Positions 7,013 through 15,713 of a stretch of 64,000 nucleotides of DNA are shown piece by piece (within the stretch, counting starts at the first letter, position 1; each line of letters starts with the position of its first letter). Location: the NCBI GenBank assembly GCA_019163175.1, contig JAFLKN010000003.1, forward strand, positions 372,001-436,000. The letters run 5' to 3'. This DNA comes from Prolixibacteraceae bacterium. GTDB lineage: Bacteria > Bacteroidota > Bacteroidia > Bacteroidales > Prolixibacteraceae. The notes under the pieces were generated by a model that was not told where the DNA came from, ran no database searches, and saw only the letters and a list, made by a program, of their open reading frames with translations. Position numbers and translations under genes: made by a program.

Positions 7013-8428
7013 TTAAATGCCCTTCCCTTTTACACATTCCATAATTGTATAAATCAGGATTTTGAAATCGACATACAGCGATATGTTTTTGAGGTAAACC
7101 ATGTCGTACTGTAACCGTTCTACCATCTCGTCAATATTTGATGCGTATCCGTATTTCACCTGACCCCATGAAGTAATACCCGGTCTCAATTTCTGAAGGT
7201 GAGTTACATAAGGTGCACGTTGCGCGATCTGGTCGATGTAGTATTTTCGCTCAGGGCGTGGGCCTACCAACGACATTTCGCCCAGAATAACATTGAAAAA
7301 TTGGGGAATTTCGTCAAGGTGAGTTCTGCGCATAAACTGGCCAATGTGTGTAATCCGGTTGTCGTCAGTGCTCGAAAGAAGCGGGCCGTTGGTCTCAGCA
7401 TTTTTTACCATTGTCCGTAATTTGTAGATGGTAAATGGCTTGCCAAACTTTCCTACACGTTCCTGTTTGTACATGATAGGACCTTTCGAACTCATTTTTA
7501 TGCCAATCGCCAAACCTATGAAAACCGGGAAGAAAATGATCAGCGCCAAAATAGAAACAAACACATCCAACAGACGTTTCACGTTTTCCTGCCAAACCGG
7601 CATCAATCCATTGGATATTTTAAGCAAGGTACTTCCGAATATGGTATTGGTTTTGGCCTGATTGGTAAGTATATCAAACAAATCGGGAATTCCCCAAACC
7701 GTATGTGTCCTGTTCTCCAACAATATAAGAATCTCACTTAATAGCTTATGCTCCGACGACTCAATAGCAATAATGATTTCTTCCACTTCATAATCGTTAA
7801 TCACTTTCTGCAAGTTTTTGTACGATCCCAGGTTTGGAGCATACTTTTCAAGTGGGTACGATTCAAGTTCATCGACTGTCAGAAAACCAATAATTTTATT
7901 TCCGGCCGGACGTTTTTGGGTCATCATATCTTCAACCAAACGAACAGCCTTTTCATTGGCTCCAATCACAATTGTATTGAAACCAATAGTGCGGCTGTGA
8001 ATCCGATGAATTGTACGGGTAGTAATAATTAAGCGAAACAGATAAGTAAAACTGAAATGCAAACCCAACAGTGCAAAATACAGGTTGTAATATTTACGGT
8101 AATCTGGAACCCAGTCGTTAAGAAGCAATAGGAAAAAGATAATTGTTACGCCGGCCAACGAAGTAATCGCAGTTTTTCCTAGTTCCAGCAACCTCGATTT
8201 GCGATAGATGTACGAATATTGGCCGGTAATGTAATAAAGAGTTATCCAGAAGATAGGTATAAAGATGAGCGCCAGATAAAACTGATTGGTAAACTCCAAC
8301 GGGATGTTATAGCCAAATTTGATCGGTTCGATGTAAAGCTTTCGGTAAGAATAAAATAAAGTCCAGCTAATTAGGGCCGCAATAATATCGAAAACCAGAT
8401 ACCTGGCAACTTGTAACTTTTTTTGCAT
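7013..8428 (-). CDS. Exopolysaccharide polyprenyl glycosylphosphotransferase
   Basis: An inner-membrane initiating enzyme (471 aa) that moves a sugar-1-phosphate from a nucleotide sugar to undecaprenyl phosphate, starting polysaccharide repeat synthesis. It has an N-terminal block of four to five membrane helices (about 1-130), a CoA-binding-like Rossmann part (about 135-250), another helix (LLDVFVSILALIIFFPVFIG) and the C-terminal bacterial sugar transferase domain with YKQERVGKFGKPFTIYKLRT, THLDEIPQFFNVILGEMS and LVGPRPE. No other polysaccharide gene is nearby apart from the diverged oxidoreductase upstream, so it is an orphan initiator. An inverted repeat (8441-8467) lies in its 5' leader. 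Confidence 0.9.
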   Translation of the reverse strand: MQKKLQVARYLVFDIIAALISWTLFYSYRKLYIEPIKFGYNIPLEFTNQFYLALIFIPIFWITLYYITGQYSYIYRKSRLLELGKTAITSLAGVTIIFFLLLLNDWVPDYRKYYNLYFALLGLHFSFTYLFRLIITTRTIHRIHSRTIGFNTIVIGANEKAVRLVEDMMTQKRPAGNKIIGFLTVDELESYPLEKYAPNLGSYKNLQKVINDYEVEEIIIAIESSEHKLLSEILILLENRTHTVWGIPDLFDILTNQAKTNTIFGSTLLKISNGLMPVWQENVKRLLDVFVSILALIIFFPVFIGLAIGIKMSSKGPIMYKQERVGKFGKPFTIYKLRTMVKNAETNGPLLSSTDDNRITHIGQFMRRTHLDEIPQFFNVILGEMSLVGPRPERKYYIDQIAQRAPYVTHLQKLRPGITSWGQVKYGYASNIDEMVERLQYDMVYLKNISLYVDFKILIYTIMECVKGKGI

Positions 8429-8440
8429 AAGAAAGGTTTG

Positions 8441-8467
8441 GTTCTGATTACAGATGTAATCAAGAAC
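8441..8467. promoter_or_regulatory. Inverted repeat in the leader of the glycosylphosphotransferase gene
   Basis: GTTCTGATTAC and GTAATCAAGAAC flank a 4-nt centre (AGAT) with one bulged base. It lies between the -7 box at 8492-8499 and the start codon at 8428, so it could be an RNA hairpin or an operator. Confidence 0.4.
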
Positions 8468-8491
8468 GCTTCAACATTAAAAATATTGCCG

Positions 8492-8499
8492 CAAAAATA
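8492..8499 (-). promoter_or_regulatory. -7 box of the glycosylphosphotransferase gene
   Basis: TATTTTTG on the minus strand, exact TAnnTTTG match, in the 82-nt gap behind the upstream gene. Confidence 0.4.
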
Positions 8500-8510
8500 G
8501 ATTTTAATTG

Positions 8511-9353
8511 TTAAAAATCGATTTCATTAAAGCGTAAATGCTCGCGTATTTCATGCACGATCTGAACTCCATTCAGCAGGTTATCGAAGGAGTTGGCCTT
8601 TTTATCCTGATTTTGAATCAACCGGATATAGTTACCAATAGCAGTATATTCCTGATTTAGATGTGGATATAAGATGTAAAGCGGTGTCTGAAATTCGAAT
8701 TTGGTTCTTTTGGTTTGCTCAAAAATTTCACAGCAACCAGATATTTTTTCCTGAGTAATCGTCAAATTAACTACACTTCCATTCTCGAATTCGATGCGAA
8801 GATTGACTATGATTTGTGCCTCGGATTCCCTCATTCCGAATATATCCAGTTTTTTGTAGTTACTCTGCACAACCCGGTTAATTGCGGTAATCAAGAGCAA
8901 CATCTCATGCGAAGGTTTTATTGTAGAACCTTCAAAACATGTTCGGAGATTAATAAGAAGTGGTTTTTCAAATTTATTGCTGAATGGATCAAAATGAGGA
9001 ATGTAGCTGAATGGATTGTAGATGAATGTTACAACTCCGGCCTCCTTTTCCAAATCGATCAGCTCTTTAATTTCTTTGATGTTCAGGTTTGGAATTGTTT
9101 TCAGATACATGTGTTTACTCTTCCGCAATATTAACCTAATGAGTTCGCAACTGATCGTCTTATCACTCAGAATCAAAATGGCGTCCGAAATGTCCATCAA
9201 ATTAATAGGGCTAAGAAGTTCAACGAAGCCATCGGGCACAGTGGCATTTCCTGAGAAATATACACCGACAACTTCAGTTCCGGGCATTGTTTTCAACTGT
9301 TCCAGAAGTTCCGGATTGGTAGTCTGATCACCAAAAATTCCGAGTTTAATCAT
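8511..9353 (-). CDS. Diverged Gfo/Idh/MocA-like protein
   Basis: A 280-aa protein whose plan resembles NAD(P)-dependent sugar oxidoreductases: an N-terminal Rossmann-like start (IKLGIFGDQTTNPELLEQL), a second half with a beta-sheet feature (AQIIVNLRIEFENGSVVNLTI) and a C-terminal helix. However, the nucleotide loop GxGxxG is reduced to GIFGDQ, and the EKP motif appears as LKT (HMYLKTIPNLN), keeping only the Lys. It is shorter than usual (about 330). It may be a non-catalytic or differently acting member. It sits directly upstream of the glycosylphosphotransferase on the same strand, which suggests a role in surface-sugar metabolism (inference). Confidence 0.6.
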   Translation of the reverse strand: MIKLGIFGDQTTNPELLEQLKTMPGTEVVGVYFSGNATVPDGFVELLSPINLMDISDAILILSDKTISCELIRLILRKSKHMYLKTIPNLNIKEIKELIDLEKEAGVVTFIYNPFSYIPHFDPFSNKFEKPLLINLRTCFEGSTIKPSHEMLLLITAINRVVQSNYKKLDIFGMRESEAQIIVNLRIEFENGSVVNLTITQEKISGCCEIFEQTKRTKFEFQTPLYILYPHLNQEYTAIGNYIRLIQNQDKKANSFDNLLNGVQIVHEIREHLRFNEIDF

Positions 9354-9455
9354 ACATGCAAAATAGGAATAAATTAAAAGTCGTATTATTGCCGGCTAAA
9401 ATACTTTTCAACTTCGATTGTTAATATTGTTTACATTTAGAAGTCGTTTAGAACC

Positions 9456-9463
9456 TATATTTG
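9456..9463 (+). promoter_or_regulatory. -7 box of pcm
   Basis: TATATTTG, exact match, 26 nt before the start. A second match, TAATTTTG (9466-9473), lies 16 nt before the start; I cannot tell which is used. Confidence 0.4.
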
Positions 9464-9489
9464 GCTAATTTTGAAAAAACGGATTATTT

Positions 9490-10140
9490 ATGGAGCTTCA
9501 GGATACACTACGACATCAGGGTCTACGGAAAATATTGGTGGAAGGTATTCGTATCAAAGGTATTAAGGACGAAAAAGTATTGGCAGCAATGGGTAAAGTG
9601 CCTCGTCACCTGTTTATGGATAGTAGTTTTACTCAGTTCGCATACAAAGATCAGGCATTCCCGATTGGCGCCGGCCAAACCATAAGCCAGCCTTTCACGG
9701 TGGCAATTCAGACACAGCTTTTGCAGGTTGAACGTTTTGATAAAATTCTGGAAGTTGGAACCGGATCAGGATATCAGGCAGCTATCCTGCTCGAACTGGG
9801 AGCCAGCGTTTACACCATCGAAAGGCAGCGCGAATTGTACCTGAAGACTCAGTCTATTCTGCCTCAGATTGGCTATAATCCTAAATTCTTCTATGGCGAC
9901 GGCTACAAAGGACTTCCAACTTACGGCCCATTCGATAAAATCATTATAACTGCCGGAGCACCTTCAATTCCTGAAGAACTGCTGAACCAGCTTAAAGTTG
10001 GTGGACGCATGGTGCTTCCGATGGGCCCGCGCGAAAAGCAAACGATGTATGTTGTGGTGAAAACCAGCGAAACCGAATATTACAAAGAATCGCATGGAAC
10101 ATTTGTTTTTGTTCCGATGTTGAAAGGTACAGACCAGTAA
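9490..10140 (+). CDS. pcm: Protein-L-isoaspartate O-methyltransferase
   Basis: A cytoplasmic SAM-dependent enzyme (216 aa) that methylates isoaspartyl residues in aged proteins so they can be repaired. Family marks: VPRHLFMDSSFTQFAYKDQAFPIG near the N-terminus, the active-site segment AGQTISQPFTVA, SAM motif I ILEVGTGSGYQAAILLELG, and the post-motifs GDGYKGLPTYGPFDKIIITA and VGGRMVLPMG. The next gene starts 86 nt downstream on the same strand, so the two may be co-transcribed. Confidence 0.93.
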   Translation: MELQDTLRHQGLRKILVEGIRIKGIKDEKVLAAMGKVPRHLFMDSSFTQFAYKDQAFPIGAGQTISQPFTVAIQTQLLQVERFDKILEVGTGSGYQAAILLELGASVYTIERQRELYLKTQSILPQIGYNPKFFYGDGYKGLPTYGPFDKIIITAGAPSIPEELLNQLKVGGRMVLPMGPREKQTMYVVVKTSETEYYKESHGTFVFVPMLKGTDQ

Positions 10141-10226
10141 CATTTATTTACCATTTGTTTATTTACTATTTTTCGCGCTCCACCACACATTTAAATAGTA
10201 AATTGTCTAATTGTCAATCTAATTAT

Positions 10227-10865
10227 ATGATACAGATTAAAAAATTCACCTTCAATCCGGTACAGGAAAACACTTTTGTTCTTTACGATGAGACGGGCGA
10301 ATGCGCCATAATCGATGCCGGTTGTTTTTTCGAAAACGAGCGCAAGGAACTCGATAATTTTATTGCAGCAAACCAACTTAAACCAGTTAAACTAATTAAT
10401 ACGCATTGCCACTTCGATCATATTATGGGCGTAACACATTGCCGCACAAAATACCATCTTCAGTTCGAAATCCATCCGGCAGAAACTGCATTGGTAGAAC
10501 AAGCGGCTGAACATGGCGATCTGTTTGGCATCCCAATGGAGCCTGTTGATGCTCCGGATTCGTTTTTTCAGGAAGGCGATCGGATAAGTTTTGGGAACTC
10601 GTACTTGCAGATTATTGGTGCCCCTGGACATTCTCCTGGTGGAGTGGTATTTTACAATCCGGATCAAAAAATACTGATAGCCGGTGATGTTTTATTCTAC
10701 GGAAGCATTGGCCGGACTGATCTTTCTGGTGGTAGCTTTATTAAACTTGTTGGCAACATTAAAACCAAATTACTCACGTTGCCCGAAGAAACGGTTGTTT
10801 ATTGCGGCCACGGACCCGAAACAACCATTGGTTTTGAAAAGAAGAACAATCCGTTTTTGACATAG
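10227..10865 (+). CDS. Metallo-beta-lactamase fold hydrolase (glyoxalase II-like)
   Basis: A 212-aa cytoplasmic MBL-fold enzyme. The metal-binding set is complete: THCHFDH (HxHxDH), GAPGHSPGG, AGDVLFYGSIGRTDLSGG with its Asp, and VYCGHGPETTIGFEKKNNPF. This layout is that of short glyoxalase II-like or persulfide-type thioester hydrolases; the substrate is unknown. The start is taken at 10227 because homology begins with MIQIKKFTFNPVQENTFVLY; the frame extends further upstream without homology. It follows pcm. Confidence 0.87.
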   Translation: MIQIKKFTFNPVQENTFVLYDETGECAIIDAGCFFENERKELDNFIAANQLKPVKLINTHCHFDHIMGVTHCRTKYHLQFEIHPAETALVEQAAEHGDLFGIPMEPVDAPDSFFQEGDRISFGNSYLQIIGAPGHSPGGVVFYNPDQKILIAGDVLFYGSIGRTDLSGGSFIKLVGNIKTKLLTLPEETVVYCGHGPETTIGFEKKNNPFLT

Positions 10866-10931
10866 TCAGGTTCACTTTATTCCAAACAACTTCGAACCTT
10901 TTCAGGGTAACCTTTCAAAGAATATTTTGAT

Positions 10932-10939
10932 TATCTTTG
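10932..10939 (+). promoter_or_regulatory. -7 box of the toxin-antitoxin pair
   Basis: TATCTTTG, exact match, ending 4 nt before the antitoxin ATG at 10944. Confidence 0.5.
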
Positions 10940-10943
10940 GTTT

Positions 10944-11153
10944 ATGAAAGCAATAAAAGAAATAGAAGCAAAAATCAGTCAGTTATCTCCGGGATTAATT
11001 GATGAGTTGGATCATTTTATAGACTGCTTAATCAACAAAAACAAGGCTCATCAATCCTCAAAATTAAGACAGGATTGGGCCGGAGGTTTAAAAGATATCA
11101 AAATGTCATCCATCGAATTACAAAAAAAAGCATTGGATTGGAGACAAAAGTAA
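10944..11153 (+). CDS. Antitoxin of a PIN-domain toxin-antitoxin pair (DUF2281-like)
   Basis: A 69-aa protein with an N-terminal helical part (IKEIEAKISQLSPGLIDELDHFIDCLI) and a conserved C-terminal tail (DWAGGLKDIKMSSIELQKKALDWR). This plan is found in small antitoxins placed directly before PIN-domain toxins; the tail probably wraps the toxin active site (inference). The toxin frame overlaps its last codons. The -7 box lies 4 nt before its ATG, so its mRNA may be leaderless. Confidence 0.78.
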   Translation: MKAIKEIEAKISQLSPGLIDELDHFIDCLINKNKAHQSSKLRQDWAGGLKDIKMSSIELQKKALDWRQK

Positions 11154-11587
11154 GATATCTTGTTGACACCAATGTTTGGTTAGAGCGCCTATTGGATCAG
11201 GAAAAATCGGAAATTGTTTCCCAGTTTCTTGACTCGATTCCATTGGATGACACATTCGTAAGTGATTTTGCCATACATTCAATTGGAGTTATTCTTTCCA
11301 GGTACAAAAAATTTAGTGTATTTTCTGAATTTCTGGATGACTTATTCATAAATGGACAAATTGGACAACTTTCACTTAATCCAAACGAGTTAATACAAGT
11401 CATTTCCAATATTCAAGAATTCAATCTCGATTTCGATGATGCTTACCAACTTTCCGTTTCCCAAAAGTATGATCTAGTAATAGTAACATTTGACAAAGAT
11501 TTTAACGCAAAGGGTATACGAAAAAATACTCCTGAAGAAATAATTCAGCAACTGGGAACAACTGACTGGGATTCATTAATTGGATAA
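11138..11587 (+). CDS. PIN-domain toxin (VapC-like RNase)
   Basis: A 149-aa PIN-domain protein, predicted Mg-dependent RNase acting as the toxin. Acidic residues expected at the active site are visible: D10 in YLVDTNVWLERLL, the pair in LDFDDAYQLSVSQ and D in VIVTFDKDF. The start is set at the TTG 11138 because homology begins at KVRYLVDTN and no ATG or GTG is close; this gives a 16-nt overlap with the antitoxin, usual for such pairs and suggesting translational coupling. The ATG of the longer frame (11075) lies inside the antitoxin gene and adds non-homologous residues. Confidence 0.8.
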   Translation: METKVRYLVDTNVWLERLLDQEKSEIVSQFLDSIPLDDTFVSDFAIHSIGVILSRYKKFSVFSEFLDDLFINGQIGQLSLNPNELIQVISNIQEFNLDFDDAYQLSVSQKYDLVIVTFDKDFNAKGIRKNTPEEIIQQLGTTDWDSLIG

Positions 11588-11683
11588 TGGCACTATAATT
11601 TCGAATCCATTAAATACAAAAAATTTAACATCGAAACTCTCCTCTATTACTTTCTTTAAATAGGAGGAGGCTAATAAAAATCA

Positions 11684-11715
11684 TTTAATCCAATTCGTAT
11701 TTCTTCCTATGTTTG
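11684..11715 (+). promoter_or_regulatory. Promoter of gcvP
   Basis: TTTA (11684-11687), 20 nt, TATGTTTG (11708-11715), 34 nt before the start codon. Confidence 0.55.
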
Positions 11716-11749
11716 CACCCTCAAAACAGAAATAAAATTTTAAACTCAT

Positions 11750-14614
11750 ATGGCAAGCGATAAATTTGTAATGCGCCACATTGGTCCACGCGACCATGAA
11801 ATTCAGGAAATGCTGAATGTTCTGGGCGTTTCAACGCTCGACGAATTGATGAACCAGACCGTTCCGGAAAATATCAGGCTGAAACAGCCGCTAAAACTGG
11901 AAGATGGCTTAACCGAACGTCAGTATTTCCGCAAGATTCTGGCCCTGGCCGCACAAAATAAAGTCTACAACACGTACATCGGAATGGGTTATTACGACAC
12001 CATTACCCCGGCAGTAATTCTTCGGAATGTATTGGAAAATCCGGTTTGGTACACCAGTTACACACCATATCAGGCCGAAATTTCGCAGGGTCGTCTGGAA
12101 GCTTTGCTGAATTTCCAGACCATGGTTTGCGACCTGACTGGCATGGAAATGGCCAATGCAGGCTTGCTTGATGAAGCTACTGCTGCCGCCGAAGCAATGG
12201 TGATGATGATGAACTCACGTTCGCGCGCCAAAGCAAAAGCGAATGCCAATGTGGTTTGGGTTGACGAAAAAGTATGGCCTCAAACCCTGGATGTGCTTAT
12301 TACACGCGCCAATCCGCTGGGCATTGAACTGAAAGTAGCCGATTGGAAAAACTTCGAATTTGACGATAATACCTTTGGAGTGATCGTTCAGTATCCTAAT
12401 TCCGATGGACAAATCATCGATTATTCATCCTTGGTCAATGCTGCTCACGAAAAAGAAGTATTTGTTTCGGTTGCCGCCGATCTTCTTGGCCTTTCAATCC
12501 TGACTCCTCCGGGAGAATGGGGTGCCGATATTGTTTTTGGAAATTCGCAGCGCTTCGGAATCCCGATGGGTTATGGAGGTCCGCATGCCGCATTCTTTGC
12601 CTCGAAAGCAGAATTCAAACGAACCATGCCTGGTCGCATCATCGGCGTTTCGAAAGATACACATGGAAACCGGGCGTTGCGTATGGCCTTGCAAACCCGT
12701 GAGCAGCACATTAAGCGCGAAAAAGCTACTTCCAATATTTGTACTTCGCAGGCGCTTTTGGCTAACATGGCTGGCTTTTATGCCGTTTATCACGGGCCTG
12801 AAGGCATCACCGAAATTGCCACCCGCATTCATGGTATTGCAGCATTGCTCGAAAAAGAAATTTCGGCATTGGGTTACACACAACTCAACAGCAACTATTT
12901 CGACACTATCCGTTTTGCACTGCCTCGCCACGTAAAACGCGAAGACATTGAATGGCTGTCGCTCGAACTGGAAATGAACTTCCGCTATTTCGAAAACGGC
13001 GAAGTTGGCTTAAGCATCGACGAAACAACAAACCTCGACGACATCAACTGGATCATTGAAGTATTCGCCAAAGCTGCAAACAAACCTTGGATTAAGATTA
13101 CTGAATATCCTTCAGTTTGCACCATCCAGCCTGAATTTTTGAGAACTTCGGCTTTTATGCAGCAGGAAGTGTTCAACAAATACCGCTCTGAAACCGAGAT
13201 GTTGCGCTACATCAAAAAACTCGAACACAAAGATATTTCGCTCACCCACTCCATGATTCCATTGGGATCGTGTACCATGAAGCTGAATGCGGCTACTGAA
13301 ATGTTGCCTTTAAGCTGGATCGAATTTAATGGCATTCACCCGTTTGTTCCGAAAAATCAGGCTCGTGGATATCACGAAATGATGGAAGAATTGCGCCGGG
13401 ATTTAGCCGAAATTACCGGTTTTGCTGATGTCAGTCTTCAGCCCAATTCGGGTGCGGCTGGCGAATATGCCGGATTGATGGTTATCCGTCAATACCACAT
13501 CAGCCGGGGCGAAGATCATCGCGATGTGGTGCTGATTCCTTCATCGGCTCACGGAACCAACCCTGCCAGCGCTGTTATGGCCGGCATGAAAGTAGTGGTG
13601 ACACCTTGCGACGAACGTGGAAACATCGACGTGGAAGCTTTGCGTCAGAAAGCCGAAGAATTTAAAGACACGCTATCGTGTTTCATGGTGACTTATCCAT
13701 CTACACACGGGGTTTATGAATCGTCAATCACCGAACTGTGTGAAATTATTCACTCGCATGGCGGACAGGTTTACATGGATGGCGCCAACATGAACGCGCA
13801 GGTTGGTTTGACCAATCCGAGCCGCATTGGAGCCGATGTTTGCCACCTGAATTTGCACAAAACATTCGCCATTCCTCACGGAGGTGGTGGTCCGGGTGTT
13901 GGCCCGATTGCCGTTGCCACCCATTTGGTAGAGTTTCTGCCTTCGCATCCGGTTATGAATAATGGACATGTCGGAATTACTGCCGTTTCTGCTGGTCCTT
14001 GGGGAAGCGCATCGGTACTGCCGATTACTTACGGATACATCAAAATGCTGGGTGCCGACGGACTGAAACGCGCTTCAGAAATCGCGATTCTGAACGCCAA
14101 CTATATTGCCAACGCCTTAAAAGATAATTACGGAATTTTATATACTGGCGAAAATGGCCGTTGCGCTCACGAAATGATTCTGGAATGCCGTCACCTGAAA
14201 GCCGCATCGGGCATTACCGAAGGCGACATTGCCAAACGTTTGATGGACTATGGTTTCCACGCTCCTACCCTTTCGTTCCCGGTTCACGGAACGCTGATGG
14301 TTGAACCAACCGAAAGCGAATCGAAACAGGAATTGGATCGTTTCATTGAAGCGCTGACCGGCATTTTTAACGAAATTCAGGCCGTGGCTTCGGGCGAACT
14401 CGACAAGGATGACAATCCGCTAAAAAATGCTCCACACACTTCGGATGTGGTTACTGCCAACGACTGGAACCATTCATACAGCCGCCAGACAGCCGTATTC
14501 CCATTAGCATGGTTGAAAGAAAATAAATACTGGCCACCCGTTGGACGTGTTGACGATGCTTTTGGTGACCGCAACCTGGTTTGCACCTGTGAACCGATAG
14601 AGAGTTACAAATAA
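11750..14614 (+). CDS. gcvP: Glycine dehydrogenase (decarboxylating), P-protein
   Basis: PLP enzyme of the glycine cleavage system, single-chain form of 954 aa with the two fused halves (about 1-440 and 450-954). It decarboxylates glycine and passes the aminomethyl group to the H-protein. The PLP lysine is K704 in HLNLHKTFAIPHGGGGPGVG, and N-terminal RHIGPRDHEIQEML and GYYDTITPAVILRN are typical. The C-terminus keeps the CTCEPIESYK-type ending. The H- and T-protein genes are not in the window. It has its own promoter and a strong terminator. Confidence 0.96.
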   Translation: MASDKFVMRHIGPRDHEIQEMLNVLGVSTLDELMNQTVPENIRLKQPLKLEDGLTERQYFRKILALAAQNKVYNTYIGMGYYDTITPAVILRNVLENPVWYTSYTPYQAEISQGRLEALLNFQTMVCDLTGMEMANAGLLDEATAAAEAMVMMMNSRSRAKAKANANVVWVDEKVWPQTLDVLITRANPLGIELKVADWKNFEFDDNTFGVIVQYPNSDGQIIDYSSLVNAAHEKEVFVSVAADLLGLSILTPPGEWGADIVFGNSQRFGIPMGYGGPHAAFFASKAEFKRTMPGRIIGVSKDTHGNRALRMALQTREQHIKREKATSNICTSQALLANMAGFYAVYHGPEGITEIATRIHGIAALLEKEISALGYTQLNSNYFDTIRFALPRHVKREDIEWLSLELEMNFRYFENGEVGLSIDETTNLDDINWIIEVFAKAANKPWIKITEYPSVCTIQPEFLRTSAFMQQEVFNKYRSETEMLRYIKKLEHKDISLTHSMIPLGSCTMKLNAATEMLPLSWIEFNGIHPFVPKNQARGYHEMMEELRRDLAEITGFADVSLQPNSGAAGEYAGLMVIRQYHISRGEDHRDVVLIPSSAHGTNPASAVMAGMKVVVTPCDERGNIDVEALRQKAEEFKDTLSCFMVTYPSTHGVYESSITELCEIIHSHGGQVYMDGANMNAQVGLTNPSRIGADVCHLNLHKTFAIPHGGGGPGVGPIAVATHLVEFLPSHPVMNNGHVGITAVSAGPWGSASVLPITYGYIKMLGADGLKRASEIAILNANYIANALKDNYGILYTGENGRCAHEMILECRHLKAASGITEGDIAKRLMDYGFHAPTLSFPVHGTLMVEPTESESKQELDRFIEALTGIFNEIQAVASGELDKDDNPLKNAPHTSDVVTANDWNHSYSRQTAVFPLAWLKENKYWPPVGRVDDAFGDRNLVCTCEPIESYK

Positions 14615-14637
14615 GAAGACTTCGATTTTAAATAGTT

Positions 14638-14674
14638 AATCCTGACAGGTTTCGAAAACCTGTCAGGATTTTTT
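14638..14674 (+). terminator. Terminator of gcvP (CCTGACAGG palindrome, copy 1)
   Basis: A perfect 15-bp stem (AATCCTGACAGGTTT, 14638-14652, with its complement 14656-14670), 3-nt loop and a T-run. The core CCTGACAGG returns at 16788-16824 and 50026-50060. Confidence 0.85.
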
Positions 14675-14720
14675 ATAAGCATTATTCTGTCAATAATAAT
14701 ATTTTGCTGTTTAATTTTTA

Positions 14721-14752
14721 TTTGGTTCCTAATTATAATCAACATAAATTTG
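14721..14752 (+). promoter_or_regulatory. Promoter of the J-domain gene
   Basis: TTTG (14721-14724), 20 nt, TAAATTTG (14745-14752). It overlaps neither ATG and supports the start at 14775. Confidence 0.6.
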
Positions 14753-14774
14753 TTTGATTACAATTAGAAAAAAC

Positions 14775-15659
14775 ATGAAGAATATTCATACACATTACGA
14801 TAATTTAAAAGTTTCGCGCAATGCTCCACCAGAAGTAATTAAAGCTGCATACAAAAGTTTATCTCAGAAATATCATCCTGATAAAAATCCAGAGAACAGC
14901 GAAGCAGGTCGTATTATGGCTATTTTAAACAATTCTTATGATGTGCTTTCAAACCCTGAGAAGCGAAAATTACATGATATCTGGATAAGTCAACAAGAGG
15001 AAATTTCTAATCCGATTCAGAATGATTTAATAGAGACTAATTCAAAATCATCTAACCAAAGTGGAAATTTCAAAAAATCAGCCCAAAAATATACTTATCA
15101 TATAACATATTTCCTTATCAGATATGGTTTAGGTTTATCTTTCGTTTTCTTTATTATTTGGGCAGTTTTCTTTGATGACAATTCGTCAACTCCAACAAAA
15201 GGGCCCAAGCCATATCAATCAAATCCCCCAAGTGAAATTCCAACCTACACAAGGCCAAGTTGCGCTCCAAATGGAAAACCATGGCCAATTAAGGCTGATT
15301 ATGTTTTCGGATACGAAAAACTTAAAACAAAAGGACTCTCCTCTGTAACAATAGATAATACCGGAAATGATTCTGATGTTTTTGTTAAGTTAGTAGCATT
15401 AGATGAAGATAAAGCCTATCCTGTTAGACAATTCTACATACCTGCTTATGAGAAATTTACTCTAAATAAAATTTCAATTGGCAACTATGATATCCGTTAT
15501 AGAGATTTATCTACGGGATTACTTTCTCGTTCAGAAAGTTTTTATCTGGAAGAAACTACGATTAATGATAGAATCCAGTATAGTAACTTTACCATGACAC
15601 TATTTAAAGTCCAAGATGGTAATATGCATACATATAACCTATCAGAAACGGAATTCTAA
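14775..15659 (+). CDS. Membrane-anchored J-domain protein
   Basis: A 294-aa protein with an N-terminal J domain (about 5-70, HPD motif at residues 34-36 in KYHPDKNPE), which would stimulate a DnaK/Hsp70 ATPase. A polar linker follows, then one membrane helix (about 112-133) and a C-terminal region (about 165-294) with alternating beta-type segments such as ADYVFGYEKLKTKGLSSVTI and FVKLVALDEDKAYPVRQFYI. By hydrophobicity the J domain should be cytoplasmic and the C-terminus periplasmic. I do not recognise the C-terminal domain. It lacks the Gly/Phe and zinc regions of DnaJ. Lower GC than the neighbouring gcvP and next to a repeat region, so transfer is possible. Confidence 0.8.
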   Translation: MKNIHTHYDNLKVSRNAPPEVIKAAYKSLSQKYHPDKNPENSEAGRIMAILNNSYDVLSNPEKRKLHDIWISQQEEISNPIQNDLIETNSKSSNQSGNFKKSAQKYTYHITYFLIRYGLGLSFVFFIIWAVFFDDNSSTPTKGPKPYQSNPPSEIPTYTRPSCAPNGKPWPIKADYVFGYEKLKTKGLSSVTIDNTGNDSDVFVKLVALDEDKAYPVRQFYIPAYEKFTLNKISIGNYDIRYRDLSTGLLSRSESFYLEETTINDRIQYSNFTMTLFKVQDGNMHTYNLSETEF

Positions 15660-15713
15660 AATCTAGCGATTGTCAACATGCACCAGATTGCTTTTACACA
15701 GCGTATCCTTTCT

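Noticed and set aside
8715-9134. 139-codon plus-strand frame opposite the diverged oxidoreductase
   Set aside because: Antisense shadow; the minus-strand frame has the Rossmann-like pattern and the -7-like box.
12494-12931. Minus-strand frame of 145 codons inside gcvP
   Set aside because: Lies fully antisense to a strongly conserved enzyme, shows no family resemblance, and its start and stop follow gcvP codon bias.
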